From assembly GCA_029204225.1 (NCBI GenBank), contig CM055104.1, positions 44,695,835-44,759,834 on the forward strand: a stretch of 64,000 nt of DNA. Direction: 5' to 3'. Below, piece by piece: positions 1-13,560 of the stretch. Each line of letters opens with the position of its first letter. Positions within the stretch are counted from its first letter, which is position 1. The position numbers were made by a program, and so were the translations under genes. Origin of the DNA: Diphasiastrum complanatum (Eukaryota > Streptophyta > Lycopodiopsida > Lycopodiales > Lycopodiaceae). A model generated the notes under the pieces. The model made no database searches. It was not told the DNA's origin and saw only the letters and a list, made by a program, of their open reading frames with translations.

Positions 1-905
1 CATTTCCGATTCGAATCGGGACCGGTCAATTCATTGATGAATCATGATTCATTCGCCAACAAATCGTGATTCATGGAAACACTACTCAAGACCCTCAATA
101 AAGGTCCTAGGACCCCTTTTGGCCTCCAAAGGGGACTGACCTAAACTGCCTCAGTAGTCTACTATTGCACCATCAGGTTTGCTTAGAGCCAAAACAAAAG
201 GGGGTGAGGAAGAAGTCGGCAAAACATTTCAAACGTTGGGAGGATTTTTCAAACATTTGAAATGCGTTTTAAATGTTTCACATTTGGACGTTTTAAATGT
301 TTCATTGTCATTATGCATGCAACTTACAGGCTCACTACAACCTACAATAGAAGATGCAGTTTAAAGACCTCATATTTTTCAATAAACAACAAAGAACTTG
401 AAATTTCTCAAATAAATTTAGGAAGGAATTTGAAATATTCTTCAATGTGGCAATCAAACGACTTATCCAGAAGCACATTTTCATAAATTCTCCATGTTTC
501 TAGGTTGGCTCTGTTGAGATTACAAACTCGCCGACGGACTCTTATTTATCCGGTTTAGATACTCATTCTTCACTAAAAAATCATAAGAGCTTCTTGTATC
601 ATTGTTTACAAAAAAAGATTGTATTGTTGCAATCCTACTGCATATTCCACATATAAAAGCCTTTTTCCAAAGTTTCCAAAGAAGATGTCAAATGAAAATG
701 TATCACTTTTCTTGTGCTCCAACTCTAATTCAGATGAACTCATGACGAGAGAAACAATAGCAAGTCTAACTACTTTAGCACACGAACACTTCACAGAAGA
801 TCATACAGACATTTGCCAAGACCATGAAACTGATAACTTTCCATATTTACAAAAACAATCCAGTTACAAAAAGTTTAATCTTCAGGACAGGTTTTTGTTC
901 CATAC
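1..905 (-). other. Presumed first intron of the RING/IBR gene
   Basis: On the minus strand the coding exon to the right ends at CTACAG followed by GTATGG, a good splice donor, so this stretch is read as intron. No further exon rich in Cys/His was recognised before the window edge. Short open frames here (for example 606-794 on the minus strand) have no recognisable domain. The next exon is therefore probably outside the window. Confidence 0.45.
7..51. repeat. Two short perfect palindromes
   Basis: A 12-bp palindrome CGATTCGAATCG (7-18) and a 14-bp palindrome TGAATCATGATTCA (38-51) lie close together, with a further related ATTCATG word at 71-77. They sit in the presumed intron or downstream part of the minus-strand RING gene. 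No function can be assigned. Confidence 0.4.
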
Positions 906-2135
906 CTGTAGGCAAGGTAAGCAATTGAGCTCACCTCGTACGCCCCCACATGGATGACCACAAACCAAGGTACGTGTGCAAGCCTCTTTCAATTTCTTCC
1001 TGCACTCTTCTTCCCCACAAATAGAAGCAGCAAGCCTTTGCACTGCAACTAGCTCACTTTTTTCCACACACCAACTAATGTCAACAGCCTCTTTTTCCAA
1101 CCAAATCTGCAATTCTTTGACAGATTTTGCAGAATCATCTGAAGCTTCTCGTTTTCTTGCATATACAGGATCCTGACAATACTTGCATCTAGCACTGTTT
1201 TTCTCTTCCAGAAGTTGCTCACAAGTTCTCCCTAAATGGTACGGACACTCCAAGCAAGATCCACAAAAGTTGACATGACAAATAGTACATCTGAAGCGGT
1301 TAACAGCTTTGTGGAGCAGTGCAGCTCTTGATAAAGGCCTTCTATTGCAGTCTAGCTCTGTAAAAGGAACTGTCCTATCTAACTCAGGGACTCCAGAAAG
1401 GGCTAAACCTGGAGGCAGCTCACTGGCAACTTTTTCAATCACAACATTGCAACCAGGGCATTTCACATAATCGGTAGTGGATTCAAAAAGAGCTAGGTTA
1501 GCTGCTTCCTGCCACTGCTGAAATGCTTTTGGTGCAAGGTGCTGAGCGTCTGCAAGGGAAAAAGTTCCTGTACACGATGGAGAAGGACAAGGAAAGGCAA
1601 CTCTAGCTCTGATGGAGTTGGCATCTTCGATCCTCTCTATGTAAGAAGTCCCATTTGATGTGGGCATAGTATTTTCTCCTTTCTTCAAACTCAAAGAATC
1701 ATCCGAGCCTGAAGAACAGACAGCCTTTTTTGTTCTATTCACAGTGATTGAAGCAGAACCCAAAGTATCATTTGGAGTGCATGTTGATGCCGTTGTTAGC
1801 AAATAATGTGTATACGAGCTGAGACAAGGCTTACAAAGCAGGCAAGAGCAACTTAACTCCGTAAAAATCAGGTCCAAAGAAACACTCCCACTACACAGCC
1901 TACAAAAAAACTGAGGATCCTCCTTAGCTTCAGGCACACCAGACGAGGCTATGCTTGAAGTTGACACAAAAGCGTAAGGGATTGGATCAGCCTGTATAAA
2001 AGCAGTCGCCCAATCTCCATCCTCATCCTCAAATTCTCCTTTCACAAAATTTAGTAAAAATTCTGCTTGTAAGGTAGACACCTCACTTGGTTTGGCAATC
2101 TGCTGCAACACAACTTCTGTTTGCAACAGGTCCAT
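906..2135 (-). CDS. RING/IBR (RBR-like) zinc-finger protein, first exon, C-terminus outside window
   Basis: This is the 5' coding exon of a probable E3 ubiquitin ligase, which would move ubiquitin from E2 to substrate. It starts at ATG 2133-2135. An acidic N-terminus precedes a RING1-like cluster with C78, C81, C96, C98, C101 and C104, completed by C183 and C188 (CPSPSC). Then comes a long helix and a CPGC pair (C226, C229). An IBR/RING2-like cluster follows, with C283, C286, C291, C294, H300, C305, C317 and C320. A further Cys-rich segment around residues 386-409 contains CGHPCGG and CLPCL. Translation stays open to 882, but CTACAG|GTATGG at 906/905 is a strong splice donor. Residue 410 is then the last of the exon (phase 0), and the seven residues beyond it are intron read-through. 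There are no stops or frameshifts, so it looks functional. The RBR assignment rests on Cys spacing and is less certain than the zinc-finger nature. Confidence 0.75.
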
Positions 2136-3084
2136 CTTATATCTTGATCCAGTAAGAAAGAAGCTATTCCAGTCTCAGGCGAATTCTGGGAGAGCTTGTT
2201 GTAGCTCCAATAAAAAAAATCTACAAATTGAATGTTTTGTTAGCAGATTTCTCATGAACCACTGCTTCGGCGGATTTCATATGAACAATAGCTATGCAGA
2301 ACATATGAAAGCCCTAATTTCTGACGTAAGCAGACGCAATACTCCAGGAGTTGATGGTGCTTAGCTGAGAAGCCTAGGAATAAGAAAGCAGGAATTTAAG
2401 TCCATAACGTAATCCTCTTAGATCAATCATGTGTTCACAGATGTTCAGGGTATTGATTAAAGACCTAAAAGGGGTTAAGAATTGCAAACAGAATTCTTCA
2501 ACAGACATGGGCTATAATAGGGGATGGCAAAACAGGAGCATCAAAATCATTAATTCCTTCTCACTTTGATGGTAGCAGGGCAGAAACCCATGTACCAGAA
2601 TGGCGCAATCACGAAGTGCTTTCCTTCTCACACATCAATCTTCAAAAACACAAGTGATTCAATCTTCAATACAAAGGCAACCAGAGTTGCGAAAGTGATT
2701 GTCAGCAACCTTTGAGCTTCTGATCTGTGCACAAATTCTGCCCAAACAAGCAGCCAGCCCCAACCCACCACGCGTATTTGCTCTCCTCCTTCCTTGCTTA
2801 CTTGTAAAGGGTGAGGAAAGAGCAAAGAAGGAAGGCGGAAGGCGGAAGGCGGAAGGGCTTCTTGCGATTCATGCTTTTTTGGCTTTGCTTTGCTTTTAAG
2901 AAGATTTTATATTCAGCTGAACCGAAGGAAGACAAGAAAAAACGCTTCATAAATATGCATGTGTGTGTGTGTGTTTTTTTTAGCTTTATTGGTTGCACTT
3001 TTATGCTACATTGAGGGAGTAAGTGGGCTTGGCTTTAATAACTAGGCTTACATGGCAAAGTTGGGAATCCTCTTAGGGCCGTTT
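2136..3084. other. Upstream region of the RING/IBR gene; no gene seen
   Basis: Located 5' of the minus-strand ATG, this should contain its leader and promoter. It holds a small GGAAGGC-type tandem run (about 2828-2852) and a (TG)n run at about 2957-2973. Short open frames on both strands show only low-complexity sequence. No convincing TATA element was chosen. Confidence 0.35.
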
Positions 3085-3238
3085 CGGACTAGGTGCAACT
3101 CCCTTTGCCCTCTGTTTTCTCTTGTCGCTCATTGTTTTTTAATCTCGCCAAATGAATTCACGGACTAGGTGCAACTCCCTTTGCCCTCTGTTTTCTCTTG
3201 TCGCTCCTTGTTTTTTAATCTCGCCAAATGAATTCACG
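3085..3238. repeat. 76-bp tandem duplication
   Basis: Two nearly identical direct copies beginning CGGACTAGGTGCAACTCCC start at 3085 and 3161, a period of 76 bp. They differ at about one position (CTCATTG versus CTCCTTG), implying a recent duplication. Confidence 0.85.
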
Positions 3239-4085
3239 GGCAATGGACCCTCGTTCTTTTCTCCCTAGACCAACGAGAGAACTCCATTTTAAATCTAGGA
3301 TGTACCGGGGAATGTAGTGTGAAATGGGTCTTAGAGTCTATTTCCGTAGCTAAACCCAATCCATGGTTGCATCTGTTGGATTTCTATTCGAAATCAATCG
3401 TTAAGGTGTTTGCTGCAAAGCTTTACATCTGTAAAGTACTCAGGGGTCGCAACGTCAAAATACCTTAGAGTCCAATTTTAGGGTTGAAAATGCATGCAAG
3501 GGTCAAAATAGCCTGGAGTTGAAACTCAACTCGACTCAGGTCAAAATTTAATATTGACTTGACTTGCCAACCCAACGATTCGATTCGACTCGACACTCAA
3601 TTTTTAGAGTCAAAATAAAAAAGGATCGTCAAGGTCGAAATAAATGGTCACCTTCAACCAATAATGACCTTCTTGTAGATCTACACAAATTCTTTCAACG
3701 GACGTTCTACTACAATTAACCATAGATGAGAGGAAGTAGTGACTACTACTAAGTAGTCTTATAAATCAATTCAGGATGTAATTAACATTTTTATATAAAT
3801 AAAAAGTCCATTGCCTCCATTAGGAGGGGCGCATGGCACTCTTCCAAGAGTGCAAATGATACCCATTGTACATTCATGTTTTCTATAACAGTTTCATAGT
3901 AGCCAATGTTTCTACCATTAGTGAATCTCAGTAGCTAGAGATTCTATCTTTGGTGAATTAACCCAATGATTGTTGTGATGTTATTTTTTGTACATCCAGT
4001 GATTTATGTATTGAGTCTAGTTGCGCTCCATCACAACTATTTTGCATATTGCTATCATAAGTTTATTGTTTAATCTTGGACCGCC
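3239..4085. other. Intergenic, no gene recognised
   Basis: AT-rich DNA with a degenerate run of GACTCGACT-like words around 3520-3620. No open frame with recognisable domains and no clear repeat boundary was seen. Confidence 0.4.
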
Positions 4086-4306
4086 TTAACGGGCCTTCAG
4101 CAACAACTCCACCAGATGCTCTCTGAAAGAGCTACTAAGCAATCTCGCGGCCCACCGATGGCGGGGCTGCAGGCCTTGACTGATCAGGTGGCGCAGCTGA
4201 ACCAAGAGAGAGAAAAAGAGAGGAAAGAGAGTCAGGAACTAGTCCATCAGTTGACCGGCCAGCTCAAGAAAGCAGAGCAAGCAGCTCAATATCACCAACA
4301 GCACGT
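4086..4306 (+). pseudogene. Coiled-coil coding fragment, 5' part of an unrecognised ORF
   Basis: An open frame through ATG 4116 encodes a Gln/Glu/Lys-rich heptad-like sequence (LTDQVAQLNQEREKERKE and on to QQH), predicted to form a coiled coil. It ends at CAC|GTATAA, where a fragment of a copia-type LTR (4312-4422) begins. A second coiled-coil segment resumes at 4425 in another frame. The composition (higher GC, little low complexity) is unlike the surrounding AT-rich DNA. It probably belongs with the downstream segments at 4425-4652 and 4820-6333. I do not recognise the protein; a retroelement gag-like protein is one possibility. Confidence 0.4.
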
Positions 4307-4311
4307 ATAAA

Positions 4312-4422
4312 CTTTCTATTAGACCGTTTTTGCATCTAGCAGCTGATTGTAACGGGAGAGTTGTTCCGCAATATTCCTGCTCTCTTCTGCATTCATGTTC
4401 TTCTATCTCCCTTGCCCCATCA
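4312..4422 (+). repeat. LTR-end fragment, homologous to the LTR at 36112
   Basis: About 110 bp match the reverse complement of 36112-36225 with few mismatches. They share TTTTTGCATCTAGCAGC, the ATATTC(C/T)TGCTCTCTTCT stretch and the terminal CTTGCCCCATCA. The match begins abruptly at CTTTCTAT and ends exactly at the inferred LTR terminus. The segment is bounded by GTATAA on the left and CATCAG on the right, so it also has the outward look of a small intron. Confidence 0.7.
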
Positions 4423-4424
4423 GG

Positions 4425-4652
4425 AAGCGCGCCGAATATTACAAGGACCACTCTGGTCGTGTGCTGCAAACTTACCAAGATCAGAGAAGGCTTAATGACG
4501 ATGAGCTCCACACTAAAGATACCGAGCTGGCCACCCTACATGGCGCGCTCCAAGAAGATGAGCAAGCGCTCCAGGCAGCAAAAGGCCAATTAAGAATCCT
4601 CAAAAAACATTTCAACGCCATTCTAGAGTTTTCCACTGCTCTAGATAGTAAT
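4425..4652 (+). pseudogene. Coiled-coil coding fragment, second part of the same unrecognised ORF
   Basis: The frame starting KRAEYYKDHSGRVLQ continues as a Glu/Leu/Gln-rich coiled coil to about residue TALDS. A candidate donor (GATAGTAATTT) lies near 4650 and the open frame then becomes hydrophobic and AT-rich, which looks non-coding. Joining it to 4086-4306 at the GT...AG edges of the LTR fragment leaves a frame mismatch, so at least one indel or a different junction is needed. Confidence 0.4.
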
Positions 4653-4819
4653 TTACCTTTTATTTTTCAATATTTGATTAGACTAGCTTTTTATTATTTC
4701 TCTCTACCTTTCCCGGCTTCCCCCCTCTCTAATTCGTATCTCATTCATATTTATCAGATTGCATCGGAGGCCAATAAACATATATTTTTGTTTTTGTCGT
4801 CCTTATTGGCTTTATCCAG

Positions 4820-6333
4820 GTTAAGGATTTCGGCTATTTTTGTGATATTTTCAAAAATCCTGCGTTCCGATTTGTAGCCGACCTTTGTGCCATCATTAAT
4901 TTTCCACACGATCGACGCGTCCAATTGGAGCTAGATCATATGCATCAACTCCCCCCTCCCCCCCCCCCCCCCCTTCCGCCCTCTTGGTTCCACGTTCGTT
5001 TATCCCTTCATCTCAGAACACCAGCAGGTATGGTATGCGCCAGAATACCAACCAACAGGTTCAGACAGGCCTTCTGATGCCCTTGCAAAGCATATTAAAC
5101 ACTGCCATACCGTCGTCGCCACTTCGCGTCCTGTATTATGACTGCCACCAATATCATCCAGCCACGCTCATCATTTGTTATAACGCGACCTTGGCACATT
5201 ATAATGCCATTGTCCAAGATCCATCCATCAAGCATCTGTGCCAGATTTCTGACTTTTCATTCATCGAATCTGCCTCCACATTTGACTACCACCAACTTCA
5301 GCTAACTTTTCCTCACTTCGACCTCCAAACTGGAGGAGACCGAACCTTTGACCAAGATCTTCAGTACGCCTCACAGGCCGATGACACCTTCTCCCTTACA
5401 ATTGATTCTAATATGCCCTCTCTCGAGCTCGCCACTCCTCCTCATGCCATCTCACCATCTCAAGCAACTTCACCACCTCGCGCCAATTCTCCTCCTCATG
5501 CTTCTTCGCCACCTCTCACCTCTTCTTCACCCATCAAATTCGATCCTCCATCCACCTCCTCAGTTCCTCCCAACCCTGTCGACAATCTTGCTGACCTTGT
5601 GGTGGTACACAAGCACTGGTACCACAAAGTCTTCTCGGTACCTGACTCAGAGCAGCCGGCCCTCTTCAAAAGGAAATATTCAGACATCACTACCAGAGGC
5701 AGCTATACACTACCAGGAAAGCTCGAGGAGCTACTCAAAAAGAAGCCAGCCGATATCCTTTCACTCTTGCATCCTCAACCAGAGTGGAGAAAGGCGGCAC
5801 TTTTACACAACCCCGAGCTCATCAAAGAATATCTTACGGCTCCGACGGCGTTACGGGAAGATCCAGCATACCATTTGCTGCCCCGAAGACGGTCATGGTC
5901 TGCACTCAAAACTCCAAGTGTAGGAGCTTACAATTGGCTGATCATTAAGTCTATGAAAGGTTGGAGCACAATGGTCGATTTCCAAAGAGCCCTCAACCGA
6001 TTCCTCACTGATGCGGCTAATTCACCAGACCCGATTGTTTTGGAGGCCTACTACAATGTGGAGACCCTTCTGACGGCTGCCAAAGTCAAGACCAAGTGGT
6101 ATTTCTATTTTGGAGAGTATTGCTTTGACCCCAGTCTGACTTTCAAGACGACAGCAGTAGTGGATCAACTACCTCTATACCGGACCTACCATCGACTATC
6201 GTCCACATCATTTGTCAATATAGCCCGGTTGGAAAGATGGTATACTACACAGTTTTGGAAAAACATGCACCCGACGTTCGGCCCAATTCGCTCACAATCC
6301 ATCCATCGCAGCCCCGATTTGTCCGCACGGTAG
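4820..6333 (+). pseudogene. Unrecognised protein-coding region with one apparent frameshift (449-codon open frame)
   Basis: After TTTATCCAG (acceptor-like, ending 4819) a frame reads VKDFGYFCDIFKNPAF and continues through a C-tract (4950-4973) to about 5132. There the natural-looking protein continues in the frame that is open from 4984 (TTG) to the stop at 6331-6333. A single-base slip near 5132 joins them. The C-terminal part has a Pro/Ser-rich linker (about residues 145-200 of the long frame). It is followed by a folded-looking region rich in Trp/Tyr with KHWYHKVFS, LEELLKKKPADI and YFYFGEYCFDPS. No family was recognised. An open frame of this length at near-balanced GC is unlikely by chance. 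It ends about 95 bp before a (GA)n array. It could be a retroelement ORF or a decayed host gene. Confidence 0.5.
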
Positions 6334-6426
6334 CACAAACCCATCGCCAACTTCGCGACACCGAAGATGCCCAGGGCAAACAGCTGAAAAAGGGTCAATA
6401 GGGCAACTCTCGCAACTTGTATCTTT

Positions 6427-8289
<1,863 letters not shown>

Positions 8290-9775
8290 AAGTTTGTCAT
8301 ATTAGCTTCATTTGAGATGTTCCCTGATGAGACAATTCAACAATACACCAGACGACTGTACAATATGGTGAAAGACAATGATCTACTGAGCCTAGAGACC
8401 ATAATGAAGAACTACTATATCAGACTACTCGACAAGATCAAGTCTGGTATGAGAAGTTCGCATCCTATACTTCATTGCCACAAATTTGTCAAGATGCGGT
8501 CATTATGGAGAATATTATCTTAAGGAAGAGAGTAGATCACTCCTATCCAATGTAGAAATATCAGACGGGAAATCAGAAAAAATATGAACGTTCAACGCTA
8601 GTGAAGCACACAAGAGAGAAAGTCTATGAATCATCTGGGAGTGTAACAGGATCTAGCGGATCAAGTGCAACAAAAGACCACAAACCTAGTACTTCAAGTT
8701 CCGGATGTCATCAAACTCAAGCTCACACGGCAAAGTTTCTTGAGAAGGACCAATGTACATACTATTTTGAGGATCATCCAAGTACAAGATGTCCGATCAA
8801 GAAATCGTGCTTCGTACAAAGAAAGAATGCAAAGTAGCAAGTTCGACAACAAGATCTAGCAGTTCGAAGGTCAAAAATAAAACCAAGCCTACAAGGAATT
8901 CACCAAGCGGATGGATGTCAAAGCCATATATCTAAATCACAAGTTTCTCCAACGAAAAGTGGCCAAGTGGAAGTATTGGTCATATCATCTTGCATGTCAC
9001 TGAACTCAAAAGAAGACCATAATAGCCTACCAGTTTATTTTGTGAAAGATCCTAAGGGATGTCCATTACTTGTGTATGCTTATCAACTCAGAGGACATGG
9101 TATACTGCACATGGTACGATGCTTTGGATGCGGAGGAAGACATTGTCGAGCCGAATGTCCACATCGAGGTGATCCATCAACATTCGAACCTATGTGTGGA
9201 CAATGCAAAGGTAACCATCCATGCTTGGATTGTCCAGTGTGGAACTCACAAGGAGGCATTTGGTATATGTAGATCAACATGCACTTGTGTTGTCCAATTC
9301 ACATACAAACTTAATGTGCTATAAGTGAAAAATCTTAGTGCCACATGGGTATGAAAAAAGTGAGAAAGAAGTCAATTTGACAAAAGTTTCAAAGTACACA
9401 GATGCACTCATCACCAAACCGACAACAACATCACAAAAGACAAGGCTGGTAGAATCTATCAAGCTGATGGTAGCTGAGGAAGTCATGAAATTGGCAACCG
9501 ACGAAGTCCAACGGATTTTACCAAGTCTCTTGGCACAATCATTGCAAAGATTTCTTGTTGTTGAATTACAAAGGGAGCCTGTGTCAACATAGCAACTTGA
9601 AGACAACTCAACACAAAGTACGAGTAAAAGGGCGATCACAGCCTTCAATTGGGAAGTGCAATACCAAGGGAGAGGCTAAGATTGATGATTTCCCTTCAAT
9701 GAGCAAGATTCAACCAAAGTCTAATTGTTCCAAAAAGCAACAGACCACAACACAATGCCAAATCCGGGTATAGCA
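8290..9775 (+). pseudogene. Decayed gypsy-like gag with two variant zinc knuckles (copy 1)
   Basis: The gag-like helical region (ETIQQYTRRLYNMVKDND followed by KIKSGM) is at 8330-8450. A Ser/Thr-rich linker follows, then DHNSLPVYFVKDPKG and two knuckles CFGCGGRHCRAEC and CGQCKGNHPCLDC (about 9112-9236), each CX2CX3HX4C. A Gln/Glu-rich tail follows to about 9770. Stops and frameshifts break it into at least five open frames (8116-8523, 8601-8837, 8967-9272, 9338-9592 and 9555-9773). The layout parallels 54211-55550. In a live element the protein would form the particle and bind RNA. It is abutted by a copia fragment, so this is a nested or rearranged locus. Confidence 0.65.
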
Positions 9776-9839
9776 TTGGGTTGGGCTTATACACACAGCC
9801 CTCGCACTTATTGCTCTACATGTACAGTGTACTATGGTG

Positions 9840-10570
9840 GGGTGCATTTGTCAAAGGACCAATGTCCCCAGACCAAGTAGGAAGAGGAGCAGATGAGAGA
9901 GTATCCTTATCTATCGATACTTGGATCTCTCATGTACACAATGGTCTGTACAAGACTAGATATCTCTTTTGCAGTAAGCTCACTCAATCGATATATGGCC
10001 AATCCTACCATTATCCATTGGAAGGCTCTCATAAGAGTCATGAGATATATTCGAGCTACCATGGACCAGCGCATCTGCTATGGAGATGTCAACAACGACA
10101 ATCTTCATCAGCTCAGTGGATATTCTGATGCAAGCTGGGGAGGATATGTAGACTATTGTAAGTCCACATCTGGATTTACATTCTTCTTCAACGGTGGTCC
10201 TATCTCATGGAACAGTCGTAAGCAAACCTCTATCGCACTTTCTTCTACAGAAGCAAAATACATTGTTGCTTCTCAATCTATTAAGGAAGCGTTTTGGTTG
10301 AGAAATTTATTGCCAGACATTAATTTGTATCAGTACAACTCCACCATTTTATTCTGTGATAATTAGAGTGCTATTGCCTTATTGGCCAACCCTAGAATTC
10401 ACTCTAGGAGTAAGCACATTGAAATCAGATATCACTACATTAGGGGCAAAGTTCTCAACAAGCAAGTGAGCTTAACGTATTGAAGAACGCAGGACATGGT
10501 TGCAGATGTATTCATGAGGGCATTAAGTGTTAATGTAGACAACAATTTTGTGAATTGCTCAATTTGAAGA
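9840..10570 (+). pseudogene. Ty1/copia reverse transcriptase tail and RNase H
   Basis: The reading CPQTK(stop)EEEQMREYPYLS then GSLMYTMVCTRLDISFAV is the copia RT/RNase H junction. The RNase H continues with GYSDASWGGYVD (first catalytic Asp), SGFTFFFNGGPISW, ALSSTEAKYI (catalytic Glu) and CDN at 10358-10366. It is then interrupted by a TAG stop before SAIALLANPRIHSRSKHIEIRYH. The end, VADVFMRALS, is the usual copia C-terminus. Only two or three stops or frameshifts occur. The upstream RT core is missing; sequence to the left belongs to a gypsy-like gag. Confidence 0.85.
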
Positions 10571-11516
10571 TCAAGGCATTCACAGTTCGTTCTGACTGTG
10601 TCACTTGTCTCACACGAGCTACAGCCTTTCAAAGAATGAAAAAAAAAATAGATTTGCTACCAGCTCATCCCTCTTCACTACAACCTCTGTTGAAGAATTA
10701 AATGAACCAGGGTTACACAGATTCTAAAACTACTGCTATTCACTGCACCAAATCGCATCTTCACCTCTTGAAGATGGCAATCTTGAGCCATTTGGAAGAA
10801 GCATTTCACAGATAACATTCTAACCAAATCATAGTAGAAGAACCCATGCAAACACCAGATCACAATCACCAGCGAGCTTTAATCTCTAGCAACCAGACAG
10901 AGGAAAAGACAATCTGGGACAGCGATTGTTTACCGTCTTGACATTTTTTTTTTCAGCCTTCAAAGGGGAAGGAAGACTTATTCGATGTTTGCAAAAGCTA
11001 CTAAAAAAATTGCAGAGAACAACAATTTCATCCTATGTTCTTAACATGCAGATTTGTGGGAGGATTTGGGTAGAGAAACCCCTTAATCCTTTGCATGTAT
11101 TACTGGAATCATCCCAGATAAATTGACTTATTATCAGCTTATCTATGAACTAGTCATGATTCGGAACATCCAAGACTATCATACAATTGCAATTTTAATT
11201 GAGCAAAATCAACAGCGAACCTAAAGCCGGATCACCAGAGCAGATCATTCTACAATACATAAAAGCTTTTCAAAGAAGTAGAAAAACACGAATGAATTCA
11301 CATAAACTCCAGCATCTTTATCAAAATAGCACATGTAGAAGAGCAGTCTACTAACAATTTCGAAAAGTATGCCTCATACAAGAACTATGGAATCCCTATT
11401 CGAACTTCTCTTGAAAAAATCAGCACTCAATTCCGGGATGCCAATCCAAGTGCTTTCAACTTCCAAAATCGATGTAGAGCTTGTCTACATCCCATCCAAG
11501 ATCTCATCTTAGCTGG
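10571..11516. other. Non-coding; leader-like DNA left of an LTR
   Basis: Short open frames only. The right-hand part (about 11360-11516) abuts a primer binding site on the minus strand, so it is plausibly the untranslated leader of a minus-strand LTR element whose gag is not recognisable. Confidence 0.3.
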
Positions 11517-11518
11517 AT

Positions 11519-11528
11519 TCTGATACCA
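11519..11528 (-). promoter_or_regulatory. Retroelement primer binding site (tRNA-iMet type)
   Basis: Plus-strand TCTGATACCA is the reverse complement of TGGTATCAGA, the usual plant LTR element primer site. It lies 1 bp left of the inferred LTR beginning TGTTAAGACCC. Confidence 0.6.
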
Positions 11529-11529
11529 A

Positions 11530-12117
11530 TGTTAAGACCCTAAGGGATAACCCCTAAGATGAGGATATGAGAACACAATAGAAGAGACTATGGAGCCAAA
11601 CTGCCCAACCAAACCTAGATCTAGCCCCCAAGCCATGCCATGTGAAGCAAGAGGAGAAGAGAGAAACTGGTAACCTAAACCCAATATGTCGACGAGAGAA
11701 TCCCTACCTCATTATACAGAGAGTAGAGTCCTGTGCATGAAACCATGCAACCCCCATGTAGGTCAACTATTAATAGATCACATCTCTTCATGCAATCCTC
11801 CTGTCTATATCCGTCACACGTACATGCAATACTCCATACGTCTCAATTAGAGTATCTGGGTCCTCTCAAGGTAATTACTCACAAACAGGCCTTGACATGG
11901 AATTAAATCATGGCGTGACCAATAATCTCGAGTACTGGAAAGCTGGTCTACCATATTAGGACTGTTCCAGGTCCTTAACCAAATATGGCCATAACATTTA
12001 GGCTCTTTGAGCTCTAAATATTCTCCTATTGAGGCTTATCTTCTCAAGGGATGGGAACTATGGAAATGGAACCTACCTACGGATCTTAATGATCCTTTCC
12101 AAAGTGATTTCTAACAA
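11530..12117 (-). repeat. Candidate LTR (588 bp)
   Basis: It begins TGTTA at 11530 next to a primer binding site and can be closed at TAACA (ending 12117), giving a perfect 5-bp terminal inverted repeat. No second copy was found in the window, so the right end is tentative. Confidence 0.45.
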
Positions 12118-13560
12118 CTACTTTACTATTGTGTGATTTTGTAGATTAGAAGGGTGAAAGCTTGAGCTAATGACTTTCTAATTGTGATAGCATGATTAAG
12201 CAATGACAGCTTTCTTCTCTCTCTCTCAATCTCTAATCATACAAGTAAATAGTGATTACAAAATGGTGTCACATCCCTACTTATAGACAAAGTTAGGATT
12301 AGGGTTTTTGGTTCACCCAAAACCATGTGCCACGAGTACAGTGCACCTTCTAAGAGTGTCTGACGTTATATTATAGATTGATCTAACTCTTATGTTGACT
12401 TGGCCATGCTTTTATTCTCGTTGCCGTACAATATGTTGGGGAGACGCTGGGCTTTGTTTTCGCTAGTTGGCCGGTCTGCAATCTTGTCGACCTTCTGATA
12501 TTGGCTTTCTTGGATATTCGTTGGGCACTTTCGGCATTTATTATAAGATCAAAGGCTGAACTTTCTTCATACCAACTCGGTGAGGAGAAACCAACTTTCC
12601 CTGCTAGCTCATTTGACAGAATTTTTGCACTCTCTTTAACTTTTGAATGTGTGTCAGTGGAGCTCAACTCTATATTAATCACTATCTTGGTTATTTTTAG
12701 TACTTGCATATCAATAAAAAGGATTTTTTGGTCTACTTATAATGCATGTATAGGATATTGTTACAAGCACTCTCAAATCTATGATCAATAGATATTGCAA
12801 ATTTATAAGTTGATGAGTCTCAATGTGAATATAAAAATTATATATAAATGAAAATTTATGAGCATGTTTCTGGAAGAGAATTAATTACCATGATTGTACA
12901 AATGCCAAGATGAAAAATATCTTTAGGTAAATTTTATGATAGTACACTTGTGGAAGAAATTTGAGCTCCATCATTGTGGATCTAGTATGTTGGTCTTTTT
13001 TGTAACTTCCATACCAATAACAAGATTATTTATTTATTTATTGATAATATATGCTTAAAACATTGTGATAAATAAATATTGTACAATCATTATTGCGAAT
13101 TCATAACTTCACTAGTTTCAATATCAAAATCTTAAATATTTGCAAATAAATTTGAAAAATTGGAAGACAGTGCTCTCATGAGCTCTTATTTATGATTTTT
13201 TTTATATTGCATGTTTTGAAAATCATAATTTGACAAAATTCAACATAAAAATACCATCATGATTTCAATTATTCTGCATATTGTAATTAACAATTTCAAC
13301 TGACAATCTCAGTTTTAATCATGATTGTAATCTCAATATTTATAGCATTCAATATTCATGGTTTTACAAGAGTCAAAATTGTAGGTCTTTTTCTCAAAGC
13401 AATCAAATGTTTAAAAATATATTTTTTCCAATTTTTTTTTTTGATATTTAGAGTTCCAAAGAAATTATGAAGAGGAACCCTCTCAGCTCTTTTCCCCAAG
13501 ATTTCAGACCTGCTATCTTGGAAAATGCCAGTTTGAAGCTTCAAAACGATGCCAAATTTC
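12118..13560. other. AT-rich, no gene recognised
   Basis: The open frames at 12383-12791 on both strands show no domain. From 12800 the DNA is strongly AT-rich and full of stops. Probably decayed repeat sequence. Confidence 0.35.

Noticed and set aside
882..905. Extension of the RING protein to the stop at 882
   Set aside because: CTACAG|GTATGG is a good donor and the seven residues beyond it add nothing recognisable; intron read-through is more likely.
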